NCBI GenBank assembly: GCA_008009225.1
Contig: VAHF01000018.1
Location: 1 to 64,000, forward strand
Source: Acer yangbiense
Taxonomy: Eukaryota; Streptophyta; Magnoliopsida; Sapindales; Sapindaceae
DNA length: 64,000 nt
Direction: 5' to 3'
In this document: piece by piece, positions 46,991-58,975 of the stretch
Position numbering within the stretch: position 1 is the stretch's first letter
How the letters are laid out: the number at the start of each line of letters is the position of its first letter
Program-made: the position numbers and the translations under genes
The notes under the pieces: model-generated
Databases searched by the model: none
Told to the model about the DNA's origin: nothing
What the model saw: the letters and a program-made list of their open reading frames with translations, nothing else

Positions 46991-47247
46991 TTGAATGCAA
47001 TTCTGGATCTTCAAAAGGCAGTGCAGACATTCATTGCAACGATTGAAATATATAGATAAAGACTTGCAAATTTATTCTCTGGAAACTGCAGGAGACAAAT
47101 TCTTAGATGAAGGTGATTTCATTTCTTCTCTAAATTTCTCCTTTTCAGTTTGTGTTACTGTTCGTGACTAAATATCTATTTTACATGCTAATAATGCAAT
47201 AAAGCTTTTATTTGGGCAAGTCTTCAGTTTTGTTCGTCTTGTTTCAG

Positions 47248-48875
47248 TGATGAGAAGGGAATATTTTACACATTGGACCTTGGTGGTACCAATTTCCGTG
47301 TTTTGAAGGTGCAACTGGGAGGCAAGGATGCTGGCATTGTTAAGCAAGAATTCGAAGAGGTGTCAATTCCTCCCAATTTGATGACGGGAACTTCAGATGT
47401 AAGTGTTCTGTTTATCCACCCAATTTCCAGTCTACTGCAAGCTGCTTTACTGATAACATCTCTCACTACTAAAAAATGAACACGTTTTCAGGGTCTTTTG
47501 ACTATATTGCGGCAGAACTTGCAAAATATGTTTCACAAGAAGGTTGAGAATTCCAACTTCCTCCTGGTACGCAGAGGGAGCTCAGCTTTACCTTCTCCTT
47601 CACTGGGATGCAAACATCCATCAATTCTGGAAACCTAGTTAGGTGGACAAAAGGATTTGACATAGATGATGCGGTAGGTCCTAATTTCCTGGGATTCTTT
47701 GTTGATTTTTGTCTTGATTTTGGTTTAACTTTAGATAGTATTATATTTTCAAATGCAATGGAACTTAGTTACATAGCACACGTGTTCAATTTGTGCTCAT
47801 ACCGGTAAGCAACATGTAAATCCCAAGTATTTGAATGACAGCCTATCACTATTTATCCATGTCTTCGTTGTCAAAAGAGGTATTACATAATTATCTTTTC
47901 GTATACTGTTATATACATTTCTATGAGATAATAAGATTCTTTCTCTATAGTTCTTTTATAAACCTGCTCAGTTTCTTGGAATTTAAGCATCGGATATTAT
48001 AAAATTTATGTATAAAAACTTGTATAATATTTTAGCATTGATTTGGTAATGCCTCTTATCTCATGCTATTGTTAAACAAATTATCCCTCTTTCTCCCTAT
48101 TTTGTAAATGTTCTTTGATGGAATTCCATTTAATAAAATTATTGATGGCAGAATTTTATCTTAAAGTAAAGTTATTCACGTAATTTCCATTAATTCATCC
48201 CAACGCTTCTAAAAGCCTGTCTCATATCTTCATCCTTTTGTTGATGAAACACATCCCTAATCCCCCTTATTTGTTTCCAAATTTTGACATTGATCAGTTG
48301 TTTTGTGGTATTTTAACTGCTTTTTATCCAATCGTAGTTAAAACTGCAATGTCTTCCCCTATGTCTTGCTGTCTGTACTGCTTTACTGGCTGTGCAACTA
48401 TATTATCTATGAGTCATCTGCCTTTGGTAGACCTTTTAGGTATATTGCTCACTCAACCGTCTTTGAAGACACTGTATAATATGAGGATGGTTACTCTCTC
48501 GTTTTGATGCTGATGAATCTGCATATAATATTGTTTATAATTCTAAAGAATGTCTTAGCATGAGCAGGGTTTTCCCTATGTCCGGAATCAGAAAATAAAA
48601 TAGCTACACGATATAACACTCTAGGAAACATAAGCGTTTTTCACTAAGTGGTTCATTTACATTATATCTCAAAATCTTTTATAAACGTTTTTCACCAAGT
48701 GGTTCATTTACATTATATCTGGAATATTTTATAATGGCATTTCTTTTGTTACTTGAACTTTTCGTTCCTCATTCCTATCTATTGCTGGGTAACAGGTTGG
48801 CTGAGATGTGGTGGTGGAATTGACAAAAACTATGAAAAGACAATGCCTCAACATGTGTCAGCTCTTGTAAGTTCA
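47248..48875 (+). pseudogene. Hexokinase pseudogene, exons in order
   Basis: Hexokinase phosphorylates glucose and in plants also senses it. Exon 47248-47398 reads DEKGIFYTLDLGG then TNFRVLKVQLGGK, the phosphate-binding segment, with clean acceptor and donor. The next exon (47492-47672) has a one-base deletion before DYIAAELAKYV, a TGA stop, then QTSINSGN and RWTKGFDIDDA. A third (about 48803-48868) reads DVVVELTKTMKRQ and MCVSAL after an in-frame TGA. The first exon and everything after that (catalytic DGSG region, C-terminus) are absent here. Introns match those of the other HXK fragments in this window. Confidence 0.85.
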
Positions 48876-48939
48876 AAGTTGTAATTTTCCTCTTAAAAAA
48901 CTTCTTGCTAATTCTTTAGTACTACAGGGATGTTCAGAT

Positions 48940-49500
48940 TCCAACCTGGTGTGCAGTTGTTAATTTTAATATACTCTCTTAATTTTTCCAATTGTTCCAT
49001 CACTTTTGCAGGATCCAACAGAAACTTAGTGTCAAATTGTTAGAATTCTTATCTTCAGTACGTTTAAAGCAGAAACTTGGCAAACCATGGTTTTCAATCT
49101 TCAAGATTTTATGATTGATGTCACATATCAAACAGGTAATTAGCTCTGTAGAAATCTTATCCAATTTTCTGTTTACATTTTTGTATCATTCCAAATGTGC
49201 TTTCTGATTATCATGATTTAATGAGAAGCAAAGTTGTTTCTTGTCAAAGTGGTTTAGGTGGTTTGTGGAATACAAGAGATCGAGACAACAAGTAGGAGAA
49301 GATTTGTGTAATCAAAATGTTTTTGGTTGAATGCAATTCTGGATCTTCAAAGGGCAGAGCAGGCTTTCGTTACAACTGTTGAAATAGATAAAGATGTGAA
49401 ATTGATTCTCTGGAAACTGCACGAGACAAAATCTTATATGAAGGTGATTTAATTTCTTCTCTAAATTTATCGTTTTCAGTTTGTTGTTATTTGTAATCGA
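48940..49500 (+). repeat. Second copy of the NLR 3' exon region
   Basis: Matches 46780-47150: the acceptor TTTTGCAG and 'gatccaacagaaactt', then after a gap 'gttgaatgcaattctggatc' and 'ttctctggaaactgcacgag'. A third faint echo is at about 49960-50010. Suggests a lost NLR copy. 49500-50190 has no other identified feature. Confidence 0.7.
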
Positions 49501-50200
49501 AGCAGGAGAGAAAATCTTGGATGATATTCAGCATTGTGTTACTGTTTGGACTAAGCATGTATGAATATTTCATCACTTCAAATATCTATTTTGCTACAAA
49601 GCATTTCTTAAAATACTCTGCACTTACATATTGTAGAATCTTTATGGCTGAACATTACCTTAGTTGATGAACTCATGTTCAGTTATATTGATATTCTTGT
49701 GAGAGACAGTAAACTATGCAAGTGGATATGATTATCATTTTGAATTTCTTTAAAATTTATTTTGACATCTTATCCAACTAATATGTCCATATTTTGTGTA
49801 ATTCCAAATGTGTTAATGTTATAAGATATTTTATTTGAGAAGCTAGCAAATAAATTTTCTTGTCAAACCAGCTTTCGTGGTTTGTGGGCTTGCAAGGGAA
49901 AGAAGAATGTGATGTGAACTGTGAATGGCATGAGAAGGACTTTTTAGACATCTTTTTGGTAGGATGCAATTCTAGAGATCATTCAAAGGCCAGGGCAGGC
50001 ATTGATTATAACCGTTGAAGTAGATAAGTAGAATGATCAAGTAAGTTATGCAAATATGATGATCTTATTGCTTTATTTGCTTCCAGATCCTCCTCAAAGA
50101 ATAACCAGGCATTAGATTTTATGTCTGCAGTCTGCAGATATTAGCTAATTGCTACCAGATATTTGCCTCTTGCAAAGCTTCTGAGAACAATACATCAGTG

Positions 50201-51480
50201 GACCAAAATATCTGGTATTGCCCTAAAGAATCAATATTCAGTGACGATATGTAACATTCTATGAGGTAAGGGGATGTAAATTTCCTATTTAATTGATTTT
50301 TTGTCATAAGGCATCCCTTGGTTATGTATATTTGACAATCTCTGTTTCCATTTTTTTTCTTCTGTACAAAGGTTCTTTTTTCTTCATCATTGGACATAAA
50401 ATTGCATCGAAGAACCACATTTCAAGAGGAATCGAATTGCCTTGGTCGGAAGTATTGTGAAGAAAGGTTAAGAACAAAGTGTCTACGGAACGGGATGTGT
50501 CCAGATGAAGGATGGAAGAAGAAGATAGAATGCACAATCATAATTTCACTATGATATGCCCAGAAGGCACAGAGTTTCAATAGGTATGCTGATAAATTCC
50601 TGAGATACCCTTCTATTGAGTTTGCAAAAATGAAAGAGTAGATAATCTAATGTCACTTGCCCCATCCAGGTCCACAATAGATCAAAAGTAAAATCACTGC
50701 AGGACAGGACATGGAGTCTTCACCAGCACCAGGATGGATAACCATACTTTGTTGTCCTTGCTGTCTTGAGATTTCCCTCTGTGATGCCAAGGAAGAGGTT
50801 CTTCCTGATTTGAGGATTTTCGTACTCTAGTGGCTCCAACAAGGACGTCCCTCTGGTTACAGTTGAGTAGTGTTCAAATATATTTAATTTTAATGCATGG
50901 TAGATATGGTAGATAATGATCTTATTACTTTCTTTACTTTCAGATCTTCCGGTAAGACTTTTTCATAGTTTGTTGTTGGGTTTTGTCATTGACTTCATAC
51001 AATTAGGGTCAAGCGATGTGTGGTGTCAGACATTAAGCTATCTAGGCAAGTGGTTTCTAACATTTTATTCAACTTTCTAGCAAAAAATATACTTTTATTA
51101 CTAAAACTTTGACAATTCTTTCCTTTTGCATTTCTTTCTCTTAGGGAGTTGCAATAGTTATAGGAGGAAGCAGAGTGTAGTCCCCGGATGCATTCTGAAG
51201 AAAGGTTAGGACAATGTTGATATTGTGCCATTGCTAGTGTATCCATCTAATTTGAGTGAAATAAGATTTCATTAAAAGGCTTCTGATATTCTAAAAACAA
51301 TATTTATTAATTGTCAGGTTTTAATCAAAAGGAAATTAGACACAAGGACAAGATTTTCGTGGTTCTGTTATTGGAATTTGTGAGTACTTGACAGCATTTG
51401 ATTGAAAGTGTAACAAAATCCAGGTAAACATAATTTGGATGTTGTGTACATGCCTTCCATGCCTTCTAATTTAATAATTC
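50201..51480 (+). repeat. 5' part of PFK duplication block B1
   Basis: Paralogue of 1-1259, beginning with the same 'ggaccaaaatatctggtatt'. It then matches the intron that follows the copia element in copy A (6215-6390) and jumps near 51455 straight to a late PFK exon. No coding part recognised. Confidence 0.8.
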
Positions 51481-51517
51481 ATTCTAGTTCTCTGACACAT
51501 TATACTTGAACATGATT

Positions 51518-52335
51518 CATTGCAATGTATGGCTACTCTTGTCAGTCGCAATGTGGATTGTTGCTTAATTCCAGAATCACCGTTTTATCTTGAAGCACCT
51601 GGTGGAATTTTTGAATTTATTGGGAAAAGATTAAAGAAAAATGGGCACATGGTCATTGTAATAACAGAAGGTGCAGGCATGTGTATCTCAAAAGATAAAG
51701 GTACCGATGCTTCAGGAAACAAGCTACTCCATGACGGTTTGTGGATATCCCAAAAGAATAAAGGTACTTATGAACATGGAACTCATCATCAGTGTCACCT
51801 TTTTGTTAATGATAAACATTACAGAACTCTGTTGATGTTTGTGACTTATAGTTTTAATACAGATTTCTTCCATCTTATTTACAATTTTAATCTTTGATTC
51901 TGCAGGAACACTTTGCAGAAAGGCAAAAGATGGCTATAAATCTGAAGTATGTAGGTGAAATGCCTGGTGTCTCGCTTTCGTATTTTGTCATTAACTTTGG
52001 CAGCCATTTGAAATAGTTGAAATAACCAACTAATGATGTTTTACTCGCCTGGCAGATCCGAGGACCGACATACGTTATCCATGCAATTCCTAGCAATTCA
52101 TCTGATAATGTGTACTACACTCTCCTGGCTCACAGTGCCATTCATAGTGAATAGTGATATGGTTGGGTACACAGGCTTCACAGTCAGCCCTGTTAATGGG
52201 AGACATGCAGCTGGTAACCGAAAGACAGAACAAGGTGGTGATAAGGATTCTGTCATCAACCAATCAGCCAAGCTTCTTGGATCCAAAATATCAGCAGAAA
52301 CAAAACAGAGGAAGAATCAGAGACCAAACTAAGCA
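51518..52335 (+). pseudogene. ATP-dependent 6-phosphofructokinase pseudogene, copy B1 (5' exons deleted)
   Basis: Only the C-terminal half of PFK. The exon from 51520 has one extra base after ATGTATG, then reads RNVDCCLIPESPFYLE, GHMVIVITEGAG and DASGNKLLHDGLWIS. A short exon at about 51907 reads MAINLKYV. The exon from 52055 reads RPTYVIHAIP, NVYYTLLAHSAIH, a stop, then VGYTGFTVSPVNGRH. The last exon from about 52208 reads TERQNKVVIR and LSSTNQPSFLDPK, lacking the DRMWARL stretch still present in copy A. The substrate and nucleotide sites (GGDGT, TIDND) are missing altogether. Confidence 0.88.
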
Positions 52336-52414
52336 GGCACTAAATTTTGAGATTTTTGGCTGGGATTTTTCTTCTCTTTACTATTGTGAATTAATCTGAT
52401 TTTAGTTCTAACTT

Positions 52415-52980
52415 TTCAGGTTTTGTCATTGACTTCATACAATCAGGGTAGCTAGGCAAGTGGTTTCTAACATTTTATTAAACTTTCTAGCAAAAAATAT
52501 ACTTTGATTACTAAAACTTTGACAATCCTTTCCTTTTGCATTTCTTTCTCTTAGGGAGTTGCAATAGTTATAAGAGGAAGCAAAGTGTAAAGCCTGGATA
52601 TATTCTGAAGAAAGGTTAGGACAATGTTGAAATCTTGTCATCAACTCATCGCTAGTGTATCCATCTAATGAGTAAAATAAAATTTCTTTTACATGCTTCT
52701 GATTTTCTAAATCAATATTTCTTAATTGTCAGGCTTTAATCCAAAGGAAAATCAAGAAAGGTTAAGGACAAGGTTTTCATGGATCTATCATTGGAATTTG
52801 TGAGAACTTGACTGCATTTGATTGAAAAATGAAACAAAATCCAAGTAAATCTGACTGTAACATAATTGGGATGCTGTGTACATTCTTGAATTTGGACTCT
52901 TGTTCTTATTTGGTTGATTATCCACTGATGTGATTGCTTATAAATGGCATTGAGAAAGTTTATGATTTGATTAAATCGGT
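52415..52980 (+). repeat. Start of PFK copy B2 (intron sequence)
   Basis: Repeats 50977-51250 and copy A 6215-6500. The junction with B1 lies at about 52415 within 'ttttgtcattgacttcatac', so B1 and B2 are direct tandem duplicates. Confidence 0.8.
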
Positions 52981-52984
52981 GTAT

Positions 52985-55480
52985 GTTCTGTTTTGACCAG
53001 CAGTGTTTCGTGAACGCCGATGACACTCCAAAAGGCATGTTATTTATGTTGTATTGGTTAATGTAAAGGATCCTATTGAATTGTTTGTGTACAAATTGAA
53101 CTTGTTACATATGTTTTTCATGATAGAATTGCTTTCTCATTTGAAAACATGGTTGCTAACTCTACATTTGTGGTTTCATCATAATGGCTGATGTAAGAGT
53201 TTGTCAAACTTGAGCACACATATTGAAGTAATGAATATGGTTCTAATTCATATTTCTATTACTTAATGCAGACTGTTGTTTAGAGTGATAGTCCAAAAGA
53301 GGGACACATTTTTAGACGTTCTGGGCCTTATATGAGGGTTTCTACTTCTGATGAAGTGTACGTGCGTATTATAACATGTGATTAGGGATATATAACATAT
53401 GGAGTCTATAAAGTTCTTGGAATAGAAAGAAGCACATGCTTATTTTATGTATGGAGCATAGATATAGAAGCTATTTTGTGCTTCCAGGGAGGATATGGTG
53501 ACTTTTATGCTCAGAACACACTTCCTTTAACACCAAAGGTTGTGAATAACATCCATAATCGTGGTGGCACCATCCTCGGGATATCACTTGGAAGTCGCGA
53601 TACATCAAAGATTGTCAATAGCATTCAATTTTGCTTGTATGTCATTTGTATTTAGCTCGTACAACATTTGGAGAAACTGACTCAACGTATAGATTTTAAG
53701 AGTTATGACACAGATATGTTCCTCAGGTTTACATTTGGAGGAGATGGAACTCTCAAAGGGGCATCAGCGATTTTCGAGATAATAAATATAATTTGATAGT
53801 ACACTGCTTCAGTTATTTTTGAGGTAATATATGTAATTTGATAATACACTTTGGAATTCTGACCATATGATTGAGCTACAATCTTCATCTTTTACAGAAT
53901 GGCTCTGTTTATTCTAGAAATTATCACGGTCATTTGTATCTATTAATTCCAATGGCTCTGTTTTATGCAGGAAATTAGAAGGCATGGCCTCAAAGTCGCA
54001 GTGGCTGGAATTCCTAAGACCATCGATAATGCATTCCAGTATTTCTCATTCCATGTTTAACTTCTGTTCTGTTATTGCGACATGTACACCATCTTTGGGT
54101 GCAAAACTATAAATTTAGTCTTATAAATGTCCATTGCACGATATTATGCTTCCTGTCAGGTTATAGACAAATCCATAGGTTTTGATTCTGCTGTTAAGGA
54201 GGCCCAACAAGCTATTAATTCAGCACACGTTAAAGGAGAAAGCTTTGATAATTGAATTGTAGTTGTCAAGTTAATGGGACGGTACAGTAGTAAGTTTCAT
54301 GCCTTTTCCATTGGAATTTCAATAGAAGTCTATTTTTTTTCTTCTTTGGTTTCGCTTCTTTTTCCATTTTGTTTGTTCCATATAATTCATTGTGGTTCTC
54401 TGACACATTACATTTGAACAGGATTCATTGCAATGTATGCTACTCTTGCCATCCGTGATGTGGACTGTTGCTTAATTCCAAAATCACAGTTTTATCTCGA
54501 ACGTCCTGGTGGACACATGGTCATTGTAATAGCAGAAGGTGCAGGACAGTGCAAGCATACCATGGACCAGCAAGATGCTTCGACCAAGCTATTTCAGGAC
54601 GCTGATTTGTGTATATACCAAAAGATAAAGGTACATATACTAGAATAATTTAGTCTTCTTCTGAGTTTCTGCCAAGAAATTCCTACAGGAAGCTTGCATA
54701 GACAAGCTAAGATCTGCTGAAACAAACAGCTTATTCTACAGCTGAGACATTAAATATCTATAATAATTTTAGGAATCCCCTGTTGAAATACACCATGATA
54801 TATTGATTCAAATGCTGTTCACTTCCATTTGGATGTATTTGGAATAATTAAATATGTGGTCGCAGCCCTAGTACCATGGAACTCATCATCAGTGTCTCCA
54901 TTTTGAACATTACAAAACACCGTCGAAGTATGTGACTTATGGTTGTCATTCAGATTTCTGCCATGTTATTTACACTTTCAATCTTTGATTCTGCACGAAC
55001 ACTTAGCAAAAAGGCAAAAGATGGCTACAAATCTGAAATATATAGGTGAATTGCTTGATGTCTCGCTTTCGTATTTTGTCATTAACATTGTTGAATTATC
55101 TGGCTGCAGCCATTTGAAATGGATGAAATAACCAATTGATTGTGTTTTATTGGCCTTGCAGATCCGACATACATGATCCATGCTATCCAAGCAATGCAAT
55201 GCATCCGATAATGTGTAATGCATTCTTCTGGCTCACAGTGTCATTCGTAGTACACAGGCTTCACAGTCGGCCCTGTTAATGGGAGACATTCCTACATACC
55301 AATTCATGTGGTGTTCATGCTCACGAGTCTAAGATCAGACTTGTAACTTGGAGTTGAATATTTCATGCAGCGGGTAACCGAAAGACAGATCAAGGTGGTG
55401 AGAAGGCTTCTGTCATCAACCAATCAGCCAAGCTTCTTGGATCCAAACAATATCAGCAGATGCAAAACAGAGGAATTATC
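52985..55480 (+). pseudogene. ATP-dependent 6-phosphofructokinase pseudogene, copy B2
   Basis: The most complete copy. Exons: FVNADDTPKG (about 53010), GGYGDFYAQNTLPLTPK and NRGGTILGISLGSRDTSKI (53487-53625), GGDGTLKGASAIFEI (53740-53785), RRHGLKVAVAGIPKTIDN (53978-54040), DKSIGFDSAVKEAQQAI and VVKLMGRYS with a stop (54167-54290), MYATLAIRDVDCCLIPKS and HMVIVIAEGAGQ with an internal deletion (54420-54630), AKRQKMATNLKYI (55006-55050), and the final exons to 55470. It shares with copy A a two-base deletion before GGDGT and a one-base deletion in the TIDND catalytic motif. Introns retained. Not functional. Confidence 0.9.
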
Positions 55481-56930
55481 AGAGACCAGACCAAACTAAG
55501 CAGGCACTAAATTTTGTTTGGCTGGGATTTTCCTTCTCTTTTCTATTGTGAATTAATCTGATATTAGTTTTCTTCTTCTGGAGCCTTTGTAACTTAAGTG
55601 TTGGGTTGTGAAGCCTGAATCAGTTTGTTGCACTACATTGACGCCTGACGCAATCGGACTCTTGTATTCTTAAGGCTTTCGTAAAAGATAAGAAATACAA
55701 AGAGCTGAAATAGAGAGTTCTTCACCTTTGTGAAATAACTATATGATAGTGGAAGTTGAGTGCCGGTGCACTCCGTGGATGTAGGTTTATACCGAACCAC
55801 GTAAAATCTCGTGTCTATATTTTTATTTTCTTGCTTTCGTGTGGTTTGATTATTACTTTGGGTTTGCATATTTTGTAACCTTAGAAGGTGTGAGTGACCG
55901 GCAATGTTGGTATCATATGAAACAGTGTTATATGGTAGTTTTTCACTTTTATTTTTATCAGTTAATGGTAACAATAATTTTCTTGTCTTAAAAAAAAAAA
56001 ACAATAATTTTCTTTTCAGACCAATAAAAATGTGATCTTTCTTTCTGTATATTGGATTCTAAGATAGATTACTATCTAAACCATAACAAATAATAAGATT
56101 GATTGACGGTTTAGAAGGTAAAACTAAGGTCTATGAGAAAGTCTTGGGTGCATCCGATGCACCCAAGTTTTAGCCAAGGTCGATTCTATTGTTATAAACT
56201 AGTACGAGATTTTAGGACAAGTATCTCGTAATAATTTAGAGTCGGATATATTTTGACACAAAGACCAAGATGGATGAAAGTCGTTACATGTTTAAGAGTC
56301 GTTAATTTTGGTGTACGAAGTTAAAGAATAACAAATTCTTCATTCTTGGTTTGGAATCAATAGCCAAACTTGGGCAATTTTATTTTATTTTATTTTATTT
56401 TCATTGTTGTTGTTGTTGTAAATTGTTACATCTATTGTTATGACAATTACATATAAATCAGACCTCCCGAAAACTAATTTCGGTTGGATCCAATCTTAGA
56501 TGTATTACACAACTTACAGTAGAAAGATCTGACCAACTGAACTAGCTAGTATTACGAGTATATTCTTCATGCTTCATATATTATTGTTCTGAAAATAGTG
56601 GGAAAAAAGTATTTCACAAAACTACTTGGTGGTGACTTGAGTCATGAAAATGACATTGTTCTGTGTGGACAAAGTTTGAATAAGAAGCAACCTTGACATG
56701 ATATGTGTTTGAATAAACATATGGAACAATATCACTCACACACTTTGTTTTATCACATCTTTTCTCTTGCAGCTGCAGATACCCACTTTGCATATACAGA
56801 AGATGAGCAATATTAACCATCCTATATTGTACATGAATTAAGTAGGAAAAACTATATACTAGTCGACTCTGTTTACTTTTCCGTCAATGATTTCCCCCAT
56901 CTTCTCTAATGAAAAACGGTAAACGTTTTG
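55481..56930 (+). repeat. 3' flank of PFK block B with empty chromovirus site
   Basis: Matches 10411-11141 joined to 16632-17000. At 56528 the sequence runs 'gatctgaccaactgaacta' without interruption, the empty counterpart of the chromovirus target. 56930-57550 shows no identified feature. Confidence 0.8.
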
Positions 56931-57630
56931 GTGAAAATTTTAAAATCATCTTAATCGGTATATATTAAATTAAATTTCAAGAAATGTAAATGAAATATAA
57001 TTCAAATAAAATTGAAATATTCTCATGTGTAGAAGGATATATACAAAAGGAATTGAGAGTAGACATATTGATTTGTTATTTGACCAAGAGAGAGCTTCCC
57101 ATTAAAATAATATACAAGTGGTTGGAGGGTGTCCATATTTTGTTGCTCTTTCAAAGAGGAATGAAATCCCAGTTGAATTTTTTGTGAGAAAGGTTTCCCT
57201 ATCACCTCCACTTGCAGGAGTTGAAGATATGAAAAATATTTGTAAGGATATTTTAGTATATACACAACAATATAATTTAGTATATACCCCTCGTGTACCC
57301 GCAAATTACATTATTGTCAAGTAACAAGAAAATAATTATGTTATGAAGTTAGTAGTTTGTTCAACAATATAACTAGCTTCTCAATTTTGGTGTGATGTTA
57401 GTAGTTTGTTCTGAAAATTGATTTTGGATATGGATTATTAGTGGAAGACCAATCCAAAATTTATGATTATGCCTATAAATAGATTAAAGGTTTTGCTACA
57501 ATTTAATTTGTATCGTTTGCAATATTACCTATATATCCACATAATTTTTAGAGCAATTAGCACAGATCCCCCCTAGACTATACCCGAATTCGCATGTTTC
57601 ACCCTAAATATTTTGTAGGCATTAAACCCC

Positions 57631-58472
57631 GTGAAAATTACCAACAATGACCACATATATTATAGGAAATTCGTTTTTAACCACATGCATACTTTTAATT
57701 GTTTTTAACCATGTTTTTGAGAAATTACTCAAAAACCCTCATATAAAAACCCCCCTCAAAACACTCTCTCTCTCTCTTTTCTCTCTTTTCTTTCTCTATC
57801 CTCTCCTCTCCTCTCTCTCACCGATCTCCCTCTCTCCCTCAAAGCCACCGCCGGCGTGGCCGTGCGGCGTCGCCGAGGGCCGACGAAGGCCGACGAAGGC
57901 CGACGAAGGCGTCGCAGCGGGCCGGTGCCCTTCTGGGCTGCACGACAGCGCCGTCGTCGTGCAGCTGGGTCGTGCGAGCTGCTCCTTCGCGAACGAAGGG
58001 GTTGGCCGTCGTCATGCAGCGCCGTCATCGTGCAGGTGGGCCGGCGTGGTCGTCGCTGCTGCTGCCGTCCTTCTGCACGATCGCCGGCGGACAGATCTGT
58101 AAACCAAACAAAAAACCTAAACCTAATCTGAATTTGGGGAAGAAGAAGAGGAAGAAGAAAGAGGGAAAAAAAAAAAAAAACTTTTCATAATTTCAATTTA
58201 GTCCAGATTTCAAGTTTGAATATTTCTATTTTAGGCATGATTTCAAGTTTGAATATTTCCATTTAGGCAAGATTTCAAGTTTGTGTATTTCAATTTAGTC
58301 TTGATTTCAAGTTTGTTTCGAGGTTTAAAGAACACTATTTTCAGGGGTACTCTGGTAATTCATGGTACTAAACTGAATTTTTTTTAAAAAGGTGGTTATT
58401 AACAATTAAAAATTCAAAAGTGGTTAAAAACAAAAGTATGATAAGTTAGATGGCTAGTTATGGTTTTCTCGC
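57631..58472. mobile_element. MULE-like insertion with a GC-rich island
   Basis: 842 bp flanked by a perfect 9-bp direct repeat TTAAACCCC (57622-57630 and 58473-58481), the duplication length of Mutator elements. Ends GTGAAAATTACC and, inverted, GCGAGAAAACCA are similar, followed by matching 'gtttttaaccac' in both arms. Inside, a TATA-like CATATAAAAAC (about 57740) and a CT-rich leader precede about 250 bp of very GC-rich sequence (57845-58095), unlike its AT-rich surroundings. ORFs exist in several frames, but none matches a protein I know. Confidence 0.7.
57845..58095. other. GC-rich island with short repeats and hairpins
   Basis: Three perfect copies of CGACGAAGGC at 57881-57910, and CTGCACGAC (57938-57946) pairing with GTCGTGCAG (57956-57964). 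The composition suggests captured gene 5' sequence, but no source gene is recognisable. Confidence 0.6.
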
Positions 58473-58764
58473 TTAAACCCCTGAACTTTCATAAATTGGT
58501 AATATGTGACGGAATAGTAACGTCATCCATTTTTTTGTCATGGTAAATTGCACTTAGTTCCCCTTATTATATACATAATTGCATTAAACCGGAAATAAAT
58601 ATAATAATATGACCTAAATACCCCTATGACCAAATTTTAAAATCAATTTTAAAAAATAAAAATTTAAAATTTAAAATTTAAATAATGGTTAAATAATAAT
58701 AAATTTCTAAACTTTTTGATAAAGAAAATTAAATAAATAGAGAAATGAAAAAATTAAATTAATT

Positions 58765-58975
58765 AACAATTATTTAAATTATCTTTTTTATTTAAATATC
58801 CCTAAATATAAAACATAGATGAATATTTAAATTATTTAAGGAAAATTATCATTTAAATTATTATTTTTTATTTAAATATCCCTAACTATAAAACCTAGAT
58901 GAATATTTAAATTATTTAAGGTGAATTATCATTTAAATTATCTTTTTTATTTAAATATCCCTAAATATCACTTTT
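58765..58975. repeat. Three tandem units of about 80 bp in the left foldback arm
   Basis: Built on 'atttaaatatccctaaatat' and 'gatgaatatttaaattattt'. Complementary sequence is in the right arm (about 59500-59640). Confidence 0.65.

Noticed and set aside
57647..58190. Overlapping GC-rich ORFs on both strands
   Set aside because: Long frames are expected in GC-rich sequence poor in stops; no domain in any frame, so kept only as a GC-rich island.
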